Assembly: GCA_018398815.1 (NCBI GenBank)
Contig: CM031609.1
Coordinates: 35,156,472 to 35,220,471, forward strand
Source: Conus ventricosus
Lineage: Eukaryota > Mollusca > Gastropoda > Neogastropoda > Conidae
Direction: 5' to 3'
Length of the DNA stretch: 64,000 bases
Shown: piece after piece, positions 34,792-45,608 of the stretch
Layout of the letters: each line of letters begins with the position of its first letter
How positions within the stretch are numbered: position 1 is the first letter of the stretch
Made by a program: the position numbers and the translations under genes
Notes under the pieces: generated by a model
What the model was told of the DNA's origin: nothing
What the model saw: the letters and a program-made list of their open reading frames with translations, nothing else
The model's database searches: none

Positions 34792-35790
34792 TTGATTTAC
34801 CTTTGTTCAAACGCTGTCATTGCTTCATGGACACAACGGAGGATCAAAGTGTGGGAAGTGTGTGACACAAATACGGGCTATTGTATCACATTTGACATCT
34901 ACACTGGCCGTGCTAGTCGCCGAAACACAAATAAGAATGAAGTGGTGGATAAACTGGCATCACCATTCTACAGCCACAACAGAACATGTACTTTCGACCG
35001 ATTCTTCACGAGTGTCCATTTGATGACGCACCTGGCTCAGATTGGGGTCTATGTCTGTGCGAAAGTCAGTACAAATCGAGAGGGGCTGTCTGAAGATAAG
35101 CTGGATGGAATGAGAAAGAAGAACTATCACAGATGGGTGGGGAAAACGGCTCATTGATACCAACTGTTCACCGTGACAACCATCAGATCCACCTGTTGAG
35201 CATCAGTAAGACATCGGGTACCACGACAGTTGAGGACAAGACATTACAAACAGTCAAGGCTACCTTCAACAGTACATGGGTCGTGATGATAGGTCAGACC
35301 AGTTACCTGCATACTAATAAGTCAGCCATCGAAATAAAATTTTAAAAAATGGTGGCGCCATATTGTAATTTCTCCGTCAAAATGTGCATTGTCCAAGCCT
35401 ATCTAACGTGGGAAAGATCATCCCAAAAACCAGCACAACGAAGACTCACAGTTTACATGGATACAGACGACCAGCTTTGTGCTGCATGCACTGTAGACTA
35501 CACAAAGCCAGACGAACTAAGGCCAACCAGACGAACCAGAACCACCTGATAACAAGGCCACTGTTAGCTATCATAAGATCTTGATGGAAGGCAGGCCAAA
35601 GGTGTGGCATCAGTGTGTCAAAGTAGGCCACTTAACAACTGCAGGACGACAAGTAGAAACATAGCACACGTATTCATTCTGCCAAGTGCCTCTCTTCTGG
35701 CACAAGAATGCGCGTTTTCGCGACAGCCATGACCAGAATATGCCCAACACTTGTACAGCTTGTGACCCACCTTTATGCTGTGTGTTGTGG
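34792..35790 (+). pseudogene. piggyBac-family transposase relic
   Basis: The first segment (34792-35157) contains RRIKVWEVCDTNTGYCITFD, then FDIYTGRASRR and a DRFFTSVHLMTHLAQIGVY stretch with TNREGL, the middle of piggyBac/PGBD transposases and including a catalytic Asp region. Later segments in other frames give SAIEIKF and NFSVKMCIVQAYLTW (35320-35400), like the conserved block after GGVD. A Cys-rich tail (CTACDPPLCC, 35748-35778) resembles the C-terminal ring-like region. There are several stops and frame shifts. I could not locate terminal repeats or TTAA target sites with confidence. Confidence 0.75.
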
Positions 35791-36375
35791 GACAATGGTG
35801 ACAGTGATTTGATTGTGATGTTACACAGACCGATGAGGTTTTATCCGTATAATAGATCTGTGCAGTATATGTATTCATGTGACTTGTGGGACAATGGTGA
35901 CAGTGATTTGATTGTGACATTACACAGACTGATAATGTGTTATCCGTATAATAAATGTGTGCAGTATATGCATTCATATGTGACTTGTGGGACAATGGTG
36001 ACAGTGATTTGATTGTGAGATAAACACAGACTGATAATGTGTTATCCGTATAATAAATTTGTGCAGTATATGTATTCATATGTGACTTGTGGGACAATGG
36101 TGACAGTGATTTGATTGTGACATTACACAGACTGATAATGTGTTATCCGTATAATAAATGTGTGCAGTATATGCATTCATATGTGACTTGTGGGACAATG
36201 GTGACAGTGATTTGATTGTGACATTACACAGACTGATAATGTGTTATCCGTATAATACATTTGTGCAGTATATGTATTCATATGTGACTTGTGGGACAAT
36301 GGCGACAGTGATGTTCGATTGTGACATTACACAGCTTGATCATGTGTTTTCGTGTAATGAATTTGCGTAATATGT
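35784..36375. repeat. 101-bp minisatellite, about 6 copies
   Basis: The block gacaatggtgacagtgattt recurs at 35791, 35890, 35991, 36093, 36194 and 36295, a 99-102-bp period. The unit also contains gttatccgtataata and cagtatatgtattcat. It begins where the piggyBac Cys-rich tail ends. Confidence 0.92.
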
Positions 36376-36951
36376 GTATTTATATGTGCGTAGTGCTGTC
36401 TGTAAACGTTTACAGGGTATATCAGACAGAAAACATTAATGGCAACCATTGTGAAGCCACGCTTATTTTATCTGTATGACAGTTGAGAATACCTGTGAAC
36501 ATTCGTGACACATGCAGATGGACCACTAGAGTCAAGTAAAGGGTCACGTCAGGTAGGCCTCAGCTTCTGTCTCACACTAACACTATGCATGTGCAATATG
36601 TACTGCGTGACTGCACATGGTAATGACTATGTCATCATAAAGCGTTTGTTTGCCTGCACTTGTTTCCCCCACTACTAATTTGTTTAAGATAGTATTGTTT
36701 GGTCAATTAGTGGGATATCGCATTTCTTCGGAGATCCAAGGAAAGGTTGTACTGTGCAGTTCTTCGCTGCGGTCAGCGCTCATGTGACTGATAATGCTTG
36801 GGTTAGTGAACAGTGGAGCGGACCACTTCGAATGTTGACACCTTCTGATCTCCCTTGTATCCTTGACATTCCACTACAGCGACATATCCATGTAGCTACA
36901 AGTCACTACAGCGGCATCCCTACAGCGATATCCCACTGCAGCAACTACAAT
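36376..36951. other. No recognised gene
   Basis: Unique sequence; a candidate frame from 36754 is kept open only by the following GT tract. Confidence 0.45.
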
Positions 36952-36954
36952 GTG

Positions 36955-37025
<71 letters not shown>

Positions 37026-37097
37026 ACATTATGTTAATTTGACAGTAAATGGTTTCAGTCAGTCAGTCAGTGTGTGTGTGTGTGTGCGCGCGCGCGC

Positions 37098-37177
<80 letters not shown>
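36952..37177. repeat. (GT)n - unique - (GT)n(GC)n(GT)n
   Basis: GT at 36952-37021, a 50-bp unique stretch with gtca repeats, then GT, an alternating GC tract of about 26 bp (37086-37111) and GT to 37177. The alternating purine-pyrimidine run is almost uninterrupted from 37071. Confidence 0.95.
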
Positions 37178-37180
<3 letters not shown>

Positions 37181-37249
37181 CCTTTGAATATAAGTGGGAA
37201 ATGAATGTTCAGAGGATGACATAATTGTCATTGATCAGTAACAACAACA

Positions 37250-37507
37250 GCAACATCCGAGCAATGATGAAGATGATGATCATGAATTCTAGTGAATATC
37301 AAAATGCTAATGAAAATACTAATAATCAATAGTAATAGTAATAATGTCCCTACGACTTCTACCACTACTTCTACTACAATACTGCTACTTCTGCTGCTGC
37401 TGCTGCTCATGATGATGACAGTGAGGGTAATAATGGAAATGATGATGATGATGACGATGATGACGACGACAGCAACAGCAACAACAACAATAATATCTAT
37501 GATGATA

Positions 37508-37562
<55 letters not shown>
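37250..37562. repeat. GAT/AAC/CTG trinucleotide low-complexity DNA
   Basis: Mixed gat, aat, act, ctg and aac triplets ending in a pure (GAT)n tract at about 37500-37562. Confidence 0.9.
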
Positions 37563-37563
<1 letters not shown>

Positions 37564-38778
37564 AAAGTAAAAGATAGAAAACTTTTTTCTTTTACGTAAA
37601 AATTTAATAGTTAATCGATGGACAGACAGACTCACCACAACTTCTTACCTCCTCTGCTCCCGCCCGCTTGCCCTCCATCATAGCACGTGGAACAGATGAC
37701 ACTCGCGACCACTCGCTCCATCTACTACTACCACGTACCGCCTCCACCCAACACGAGCACGTGCACCTTTGAATTGTTCACAAGACAGCCTCATCATTAG
37801 CTCCATCTGTCAACCGCTGCAAACCTATAGGCATCAAAAGCCAACCGTTGGGAAGCTGAGGATGCCATGAATCTGTGTTGTACCCTAAAATACGTTTCTC
37901 GCATGGCATATCATCGGTGCATTTATAAACATGCATAAACAAATAGATAAAATAAAAATAAAAGCACGAATCGATAGGCCTAGATCTATCAAAGAATCAT
38001 CGCAAAAATTGCAAATTCTACATGGTCATGTAGGAAGAATCACAAAAATCTTTTCACCTTAAAAAAATCATTTACGTACAAGGGGACACCTACAAATGTC
38101 ACCGAAACCGTTCACTAAATCACATCTTTAGCCTATTCACACTTTTTTTTCAACCAAAAGATTTATTAGTTTAATCTCCCTGATCACATTGCCACAGCGT
38201 AACATTAAAAAAACTCTGCAGACAGATTCGGGAAGGATTATAGCTTCCAGATAAATTCATCTAGGGGAACCAAGTCGTTACGTTAGCGCTGAACACTCAG
38301 ACTAAAAAGTAGTTTCAGGCGTCACTGAGTGCGGACTAGTCCATATACGCTACACCACTTCTGCAAAGTTTTGAGACCACACTACGCATGATGCAGATAC
38401 GTGTGTGTGCTCACACAAGCCCACAAATTACTCACACACACACACATGCACACGCACTCCTGCACACGCACATACACGCACACAAACACAAGCGCGCGCA
38501 CACGCTTGCGCACACACACATACGCACACACATGCGCAAACGCACACACACGGGCCCGTGCCACACATCCATACACACACACGTGTACATTCACTACACA
38601 TACATACCAAAAAACAAAACAAAAAAGACAACTAATGTTAGGTATGCACAAAAAGGTCTGACCAGCGCATTGGCCTAGTGCATAGGTCATACATCTGTCA
38701 AGTCGTAGTCATGAGACCCTCATCTTCAATAGTCAGACGAACGCTAATTTGAAAGGCCAACAATTGATATTGTATCAT
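37563..38778. other. No gene; AC-rich segment
   Basis: Contains an irregular AC-rich stretch at 38400-38600 with gcgc and cgca variants. No coding content is supported. Confidence 0.5.
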
Positions 38779-38781
38779 ACA

Positions 38782-38850
<69 letters not shown>

Positions 38851-41800
38851 GGACTGGCTTCATTAGCCTAGACCTCGCGGTCTATCATGTGTCCCTCTAA
38901 ATTTCTTCACTTTTTGGGTCATATGGCATGCTACAATTAATATCTTCATTGCAATCCATCATAGTCATGAAACAATTCTCTAAATTTTGAATCATTATCT
39001 AGAAAATTCTTGAAAGTATTAATATCAGGTGCAAATTTAATGGTAGTAGGTATTTCATTCCAGTGGTTAGCAACTCTATAAGAAAATGAAAATTTACGTT
39101 GATTAGTGTTACAGTGCTTTATAAAAATCTTTCCTTCAGAGTTTCTAGTACTCGAAGTTTGTGCAGCAGAAAAGAATGTCTCAATGTCAATATCATCATA
39201 GCCATTAAAGATCTTATAAACTTGAATTAGGTCACCTCTGATCCTTCTTCCCTCAGCGAGTGCAGATTCAAATATTTCAATCTTTCATTATATGATAAGT
39301 TTTTGCAATGCTTCAGCAATTTGGTAGCTCGTCTTTGGACCTTTTCTAACATTATTGATTGACGCTTTAAAAAGGGGCTCCAAATCACATTAGCATACTC
39401 CAAATGTGGCCTGACAAAAGCTTTGTATAATTTCAAAAAAGTATCTTTATCTAAATAAGTAAAACTCCTTTTTATGATACCTAACATCTGGTTAGCTTTA
39501 TTTACCACTCTCTGTAAGTGAGGGTCAAATGACAACCTGCTATCGAAGGTAACACCCAAGTCTTTTTCTTCAGTAAGAGCCTCTACTTGGTGATAAACAT
39601 CATTCTCCATCATTTTATATTCATTATTTTGATTATTATTCCTGACGTGCAATACACCACACTTGGTCATGTTGAAATACAGATTCCACGACTCAGACCA
39701 CTCTTGCAGTTTGTAGATATCGTTTTGAATACAAGTACTCTTTGATGTACAATTGTAAATCTTAGTATCATCTGCGAATATTTACATGGACTGACAAGGT
39801 TATCTGGTAGATCATTTATAAAAATAGTGAAAAGAACCGGTCCCAGTATACTTCCTTGAGGGATACCACTAAGTACATTACATTTCTTTGATTTGGCTGC
39901 CCCTACTCTGACTTGTTGAGTTCTATCACTCAGAAATTTTTTGATCCATTTTAATAAGGTGCCACCAATACCGTATGCTGCTAGCTTTATAAGGAGTCTC
40001 TTATGCGGAACCGTATCAAAAGCTTTTCTAAAATCCATGTATATGATATCAATTCCTTGTCTGCCATCTAGCATTGTTGTTATATCCTTCATAACCTCTA
40101 ACAGCTGTGTGACACATGATCGTTTTTCTCGAAAACCATGCTGACATTTAGAATATAAATTATTATCTGTAAATATGAGACCATTGAGTCTCTGACAATA
40201 CTTTCTAAAACCTTGCATAAGATACAAGTAAGACTTACAGGTCTATAGTTGCTCGGTTCACATTTTGTACCTTTCTTAAAAATCGCTGTCACCTCTGCCA
40301 TTTTCCAGTCTTCAGGTAATACACCAGTTTCAAGTGTCTTATTAAAAAATGAACACAGTGGAACAGATAGTTCCTCACATAGCTCTTTTAGTACCCTTGG
40401 TGGCAATAAATCAGGACCCTGTGCTTTATTTGGGTTAAGTTGTTTTAATTTACTCTCCACAGCTTTGGGAGTTACTCGAATTTCTGTTAACATTACCCAT
40501 TTGAATAACACCCTTCTCTCAAGTCCGGAATGTCGCATAAATTTTCTTGGGTAAATACACTTGAAAAAAACGTATTTAACATTTGAGCCTTATCCATGTC
40601 ATCCACCGCAAATGTACCATCAGGTCTCTTTAATGCACTTATACCTGTACTCATTTTCATTTGCTGTTGCACATACCTCCAAAACTTTTTTGGATTTATT
40701 TTACCTTCATTGGCGATCTGCTTCTCATAATCTCTTCTTATTCTTTTTAACAACTTTTTACATTTGTTTCTTTCCTTTATGTATTTCAGATAAGCATAAC
40801 CTGATTTAGTGGTAAGGTATCTTTTGAATAGTTTATATTTCTTTTTGATACATCTGAACGCTGTCTTATTCATCCATACAGGTTGTATTTTTTTAGTATC
40901 CCTAACCTTAACTTTAGGGATACATTTCTCCATACCATTATGCAGTAATCTTTTTATGTAGTTCCAACTCTCTTCGCTATTCATTTCTGACATCACAGAC
41001 CAATCATAATCATTTACAATCTTTCTAAACTTACAATAATCACCCTTGCTAAGTTTGTAAATATACTTAACCTGTATTTTTTTACTTTTTTATTAGAAAT
41101 GTGAAGCTGAAATGCCAAAACATCATGGTCACTTTTACCACTGGGTCAAGATGTACAATGTCCGAAATAAGATTATCTTCGCTTACAAGTATCCAGTCAT
41201 CCAATGTAGGGTTTTGATCAACTCTCCTCCTTGTCGGTTTGCTTACCTTCTGTATCAAAAAGGAATCTAGCACAAATTGTTTAATGCTGTCATTTTTTTC
41301 TCCTGTCCATTTTCCATCCCAATGGACGCCTGGAAAATTAAAGTCGCCCATAATGCACACCTTAGTATACTTCGATACCATATCAGATTTAAGTATTTGA
41401 AATAATTTCTGATCATTTTCTTCACTGCTAGTGTTTGGGCTTCGGTAAATACATCCAAATAAAATTTTACCATCTTGGACACTTTCGACTGAGCACCACA
41501 CACTTTCCTGAAATTCACACACATTTATTTCCTCACACTCTCGCGCATTCATTGACTTCTCGACGTATAATGCTACACCTCTTAACTGGTTTTTGTTTAC
41601 AAACATGTAATAATTAGGGATGGCAAACTCCGATTCATTCAAAACATTTGGGTGCTTCGGTTTTATTTCCGTCAGTGCTATAACACTGGGTTTGATCTCT
41701 TCTATTCTTGTAAAGAACTCATCTTTTTTATTCAGTAAACCATCAACATTAGAGTATAAAACTGTAACCCCTTCTTCCTTTCCTGAAAAAATCTTCCTTT

Positions 41801-42070
41801 TTTCTGTCTACTATTTACACTATTTACATGGTTAGTATTCTTTAGTCAGTTCTGTCTTGGTTTGGGGTCTGTGGCAGACTCTGGGCCTCCACCTGTTCGT
41901 TGGTCGTTACCAGCCCCTTTGTTAGAACCATAATCTTGCCGTTTCTTATTGCTAGAAACGGAAAGGGAGGGATGAGCTTAGGCTCTAAGCCCACGCTGTC
42001 CGTTGGGGTACTGCATGGTACTGTCCCGGGAACAGCTAACGACGGGACAGTCTGAGCTTTCGACACTGGT
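38779..42070 (-). mobile_element. Near full-length LINE (CR1/Jockey-like)
   Basis: Minus-strand element. It ends in a microsatellite tail, (AGT)n on the plus strand at 38783-38850, after a short 3' untranslated segment. Its ORF2 carries an APE-type endonuclease and RT (see next entry). A further open frame at 41842-42066 (minus) may be the start of ORF2 or the end of ORF1. The 5' end is placed at about 42.07 kb but could extend to 42.29 kb. Confidence 0.85.
38946..41880 (-). pseudogene. LINE ORF2: APE endonuclease and reverse transcriptase
   Basis: Order on the minus strand: endonuclease (41800-41090) with GVALYVEKSM, GCIYRSPNTSSEENDQ and MGDFNFPGVHWD, and a conserved SDHDV-like segment near 41120. 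A linker with WNYIKRLL and KFWRYVQQQMK follows (40970-40680). The RT has NPNKAQGPDLLPPRVLK (40430), NYRPVSLTCILCKVLE (40240), YMDFRKAFDTVPHKRL (40045-39995) and GIPQGSILGPVLFTIFINDL (39880-39820). The FADD active-site box is split by one base near 39780. The C-terminal region has KLYKAFVRPHLEYANVIWSP (39430-39370) and ends HDYDGLQ-stop at 38946. At least five single-base frame changes break it. LINE ORF2 nicks target DNA and copies its RNA in place. Confidence 0.9.
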
Positions 42071-43300
42071 CTAAAACGGAAGCAGAAAAGGAACCGAAAG
42101 TTCTTGGCCTACCGGAAGTAACAAATTAAAATTGAAGCAATATGGCGGGTCGTCCAAATCAGATACAGAATCAAATAGTTTGGTGATAATGCTTTGCATA
42201 GCCGACGCTTCATAGCTCGCTGGGGAGAATTTGGAACAGGTACTTTTCACTGCGGAAGCGGGCAAGTGCATGCGTTGTTCGATTTTTAATCAGTTTTGCA
42301 GCGAGGTTGAAGAAAACTTGAGCTTGACTTGGTATTCAACTGTTCTACTTGAAAGAAGTTTTTCATGCCAGATTTCTATTGCTCGTACAGTAAAAACGTA
42401 GTAAATATTGCAGGGGGACGCTGTAGTCAGAGTGACATTGTAAGTATTATCGTGTTCGATCAATCAATGCAATACAGAAAGGTGCCGGCAATGTCACCGC
42501 AAATTCTTAAGACGATCTCGTTGATTCGCGCTCGCACAAGAAGCAATTTTGTCGTACTTTAGAGCACCAGTCAGTGCTGTCGAGAGAAAGAGGGCGGGGG
42601 ATTGGGGTGGGATGTTACATCTCAGCTTTCGTCGGCGCTTTTACAGAGTGATATTATAGAAGGAAATGGTGGAATTCGCTTCTTTTTTTTTTTCCTTTTT
42701 TTTTTTATTTTTTAAAATTCCTCACAACAGCGCAATCTTCGGCAATCTCCCCAAATACGACAAAACCATCAGCAAAATGATGTTGGTCGTATAAAGGAAG
42801 AAGAGGAAGAAGAATTAACGTGGGGGAAAAAGTGACATGTTTTGCTCCAGATGAAGAAAAAAGTAAAGAAAGCCAGCAAGGCATGAAATGATGCATAAAT
42901 TCATACTCAACACAGCATTTACATAAAATTTGATGGATTTTATTGCTATAGATTTCCTGATTGTAGCAACTTTTTATCAGTTAAACATCCAACAAAGCAT
43001 GTCATGCTCAACAGATACCAATTTATTAAAGTTTGTAGTTCTGAATATTTTTTTCTCAGAACAAGGGAAACTGGGCAAAAAATTCAGTGATAATTCTAAA
43101 TGAACAGTCAAGTGATTTGATGTTGTCGATCTGTCAGTTATTTCAGATGTATGCTTGTGTGTGTTTGACGTGTAATGGTAGCTAAACCATTATGCATCAT
43201 ATAATCATAACATGTACTAATATAACAATTAACATGTACTAATATTGAATGGTTATTGCAATGGATTGCAATGATGTCGTTTTCCGTAGTTTTTTTATTT
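42071..43300. other. No recognised gene
   Basis: Unique sequence with T-rich stretch at 42680-42715. No coding support. Confidence 0.4.
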
Positions 43301-43329
43301 TTATTTTTATTTTTTATAGAAGTACTATT

Positions 43330-43516
43330 ATTATTGTTCAGTTCAAGATTTGATACTGAATATGCCATGGAGACACCAAGAACTACTGCCTCCACATCGT
43401 TGGCCCTCTCTTACACCAATGCTCGGCGCTCCTGGCCATATGGACGCACACCTCGACAGAGAAGAATTGCTGGTATAGTTGCATTATGCATTTATTTGGG
43501 ATGGATTCAGATATAG
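43330..43516 (+). CDS. Possible coding exon, unidentified
   Basis: A T-rich tract and ttattgttcag (splice-acceptor-like, about 43340) precede an open frame of about 55 codons. It includes DTEYAMETPRTTASTS, NARRSWPYGRTPRQRR and a hydrophobic end (GIVALCIYLGWIQI) before a stop at 43514-43516. The basic-then-hydrophobic layout could be the end of a small membrane protein. I recognise no family and no partner exon; a chance frame is equally possible. Confidence 0.25.
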
Positions 43517-45608
43517 ACTAGGCTGTAATGAAAGTGAGAGCAGCACTTGATGCATGAAATCACACTTTTTTGGTCTTCATTTGAACTTAAGTACTAATTG
43601 TAGTCAGACTTTAATTCAGGCTCTGGTCATTATAAAGTACTAAGTAGTCTGACTTTAATTCAAGCTCTGGTCATTATAAACTTGAGTAAATGCAATGACC
43701 AACCATAGGTGGTGGGTTTTAAAATACAATTTTGAGAGGACATGCTGCAACGAAATAGTTAACACTTTTGCCATTCTATCTAGAACTTGTTTCTGTGTAT
43801 GGTCCAAGGATGTTAGTTAACGCTTTTGCAGTTTTCTCAGTAAATATACATTCTGTGAATGTCGCTGGGAGTTCTGTGTGAACACATGTTCATATGTTAA
43901 CCCACGAAGTTCTGTGCGACCTCATGTTCATGAATATGCTGACCTAAATAAGTATACTTTTCCCTCTTCACATTGCAGTGTCCTGTTTTCAGATCCTTGG
44001 GGTACATTTATTTAAGAATAAACCCCAAGATAAGGTAAGGCTGGGCTATAAGCAACATTATCTTATCTTGGGGTTTATTCTTAAATAAATGTGAACATTG
44101 TAGTGTCAGGGAGGGGAGAGAGAGTTGATCTTTGTTTCCAGGCCTGGAATTTATCTAGAATTTGTGCTGCAAGTGGGCCAGCACTTTGTAATTATTTTGT
44201 GTCTTCATAACAAAACTGCAACAATATTTTTGCCAGTAATTTTTGCAACAACGCCAAGAGAAAAATGATTTTGAATATTCACTATCTCTGGGCCCAGTGC
44301 CTTTTTCAACTTTGCAGTGAGACAACAAGATCACCTGCATACATGTGTCTTCTGTTTCACTTAGCTATCAACTTGATAATTGAGTCGAAAGAGAGAGGAA
44401 TGAAATTAAAGTAAATCTTTTTTTTTTTTTCAAATGGTCACTTTAATGATTGCTAAGGCTATTTTTGTGAATTCAAGTGAATCAATCCAATCACCAAACA
44501 AACTGCACTAGTAGTGTTGTAAATTACTAAGTGAGTCTAACTGAATTGTATACAGATCCTAAGCAGGCATCATCTTCCCCTTCCACCCGGGGAAAGGTGA
44601 GGGTGAGAGACGTTCTCCTGCTCTTCCGATGTTGGTAAACTAGGTGAGTCTTCAACATGTCTGTGTTACAGGGTGTGTGCGCATGAGTGTGTGCGTATGT
44701 CTTCATGTGCGAATGAAATGTATTATATGTCAGAAACAACTGTAGTGTATAAGTGTATAAGGAGTGTGTGCATATAATAATATATAGTGTGTGTGATGTA
44801 TTTGTGTGGATAGATTTTTGATATCCTAAGAGCTGTTAACTTTGAAAATGTCTTTAAAAACGAATTGAATTACAGAATATGACTATCACAAAATATATTT
44901 TGCATTGCCAGTTTGCATTGTAGACCGTTGTGTCTTTGTTCTAATTGTAGTATTATGCAAAGAAGGTAGTGTTTTGCATTCACACATCTGCAGGTGATCT
45001 ACTTCGGTTCTCTGTACTCGAACTTGCTTGGCAGCATGTATGAAGCAGTTTTACAAATGGTTCTTATGTTTTAGTGATGGTTGTTTCCTATCTTAGTAAT
45101 TACTCTCTACTTCATTTCAGGATCAGATGGACTGGGCATTCAATGCATTTTGCAAAGATATTTGACAGGAATGTGGGAGGGGATTTGATTTTCTTGATTT
45201 GGTCAGTTTGCCATTATAGACGCACAAGGTGACAATTGATAAGCCAGCCAGCCTAAGACTTATCAAGAAATAAGAGTGAAATAACCAAATACATAAGGTA
45301 AAAAACTAATCTATAATCTGGAATTAGCTGTTCCAGAGTGTTTACCGCTTTTTTTTCATAATATAAGTTCAGTTGTAAAGATGTCTCCTTTTTTTAAGGA
45401 CCAAGAAACCTTGAGTTCATTATGGGTTCCATATAGCTGCCACCCCTCCCAAGTTTTTCTTGAATTTCCATAATTTAGAAATTTAATCATTCTCCAAATC
45501 CTGGATTTAGTGGAATAATCCAGAATTTCAAAGTTTTGATTTTAAAAGGGTTTTTATGATGCATTACAAATAAAGCCCAGTAATTTTTTGTGGACGTTAG
45601 CAATTGTA
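43517..45608. other. No gene; local duplications and a hairpin
   Basis: Contains a 45-50-bp direct duplication (gtcagactttaattcaggctc at about 43602 and a near copy about 50 bp later) and the hairpin at 44004-44092. Otherwise AT-rich unique DNA. Confidence 0.5.
44004..44092. repeat. Perfect 31-bp inverted repeat (hairpin)
   Basis: acatttatttaagaataaac and 11 more bases (44004-44034) are exactly complementary to 44062-44092, with a 27-base loop. A cattgcagtgtc/cattgtagtgtc near-direct repeat flanks it (about 43973 and 44096), which could be a target duplication of a small foldback element. No mismatch was found in the stem. Confidence 0.92.

Noticed and set aside
38660..38760. Another SINE head (ggcctagtgcataggtc ... 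gtcatgagaccctc)
   Set aside because: Box-like segments are present, but spacing and bases are too degraded for a firm call.
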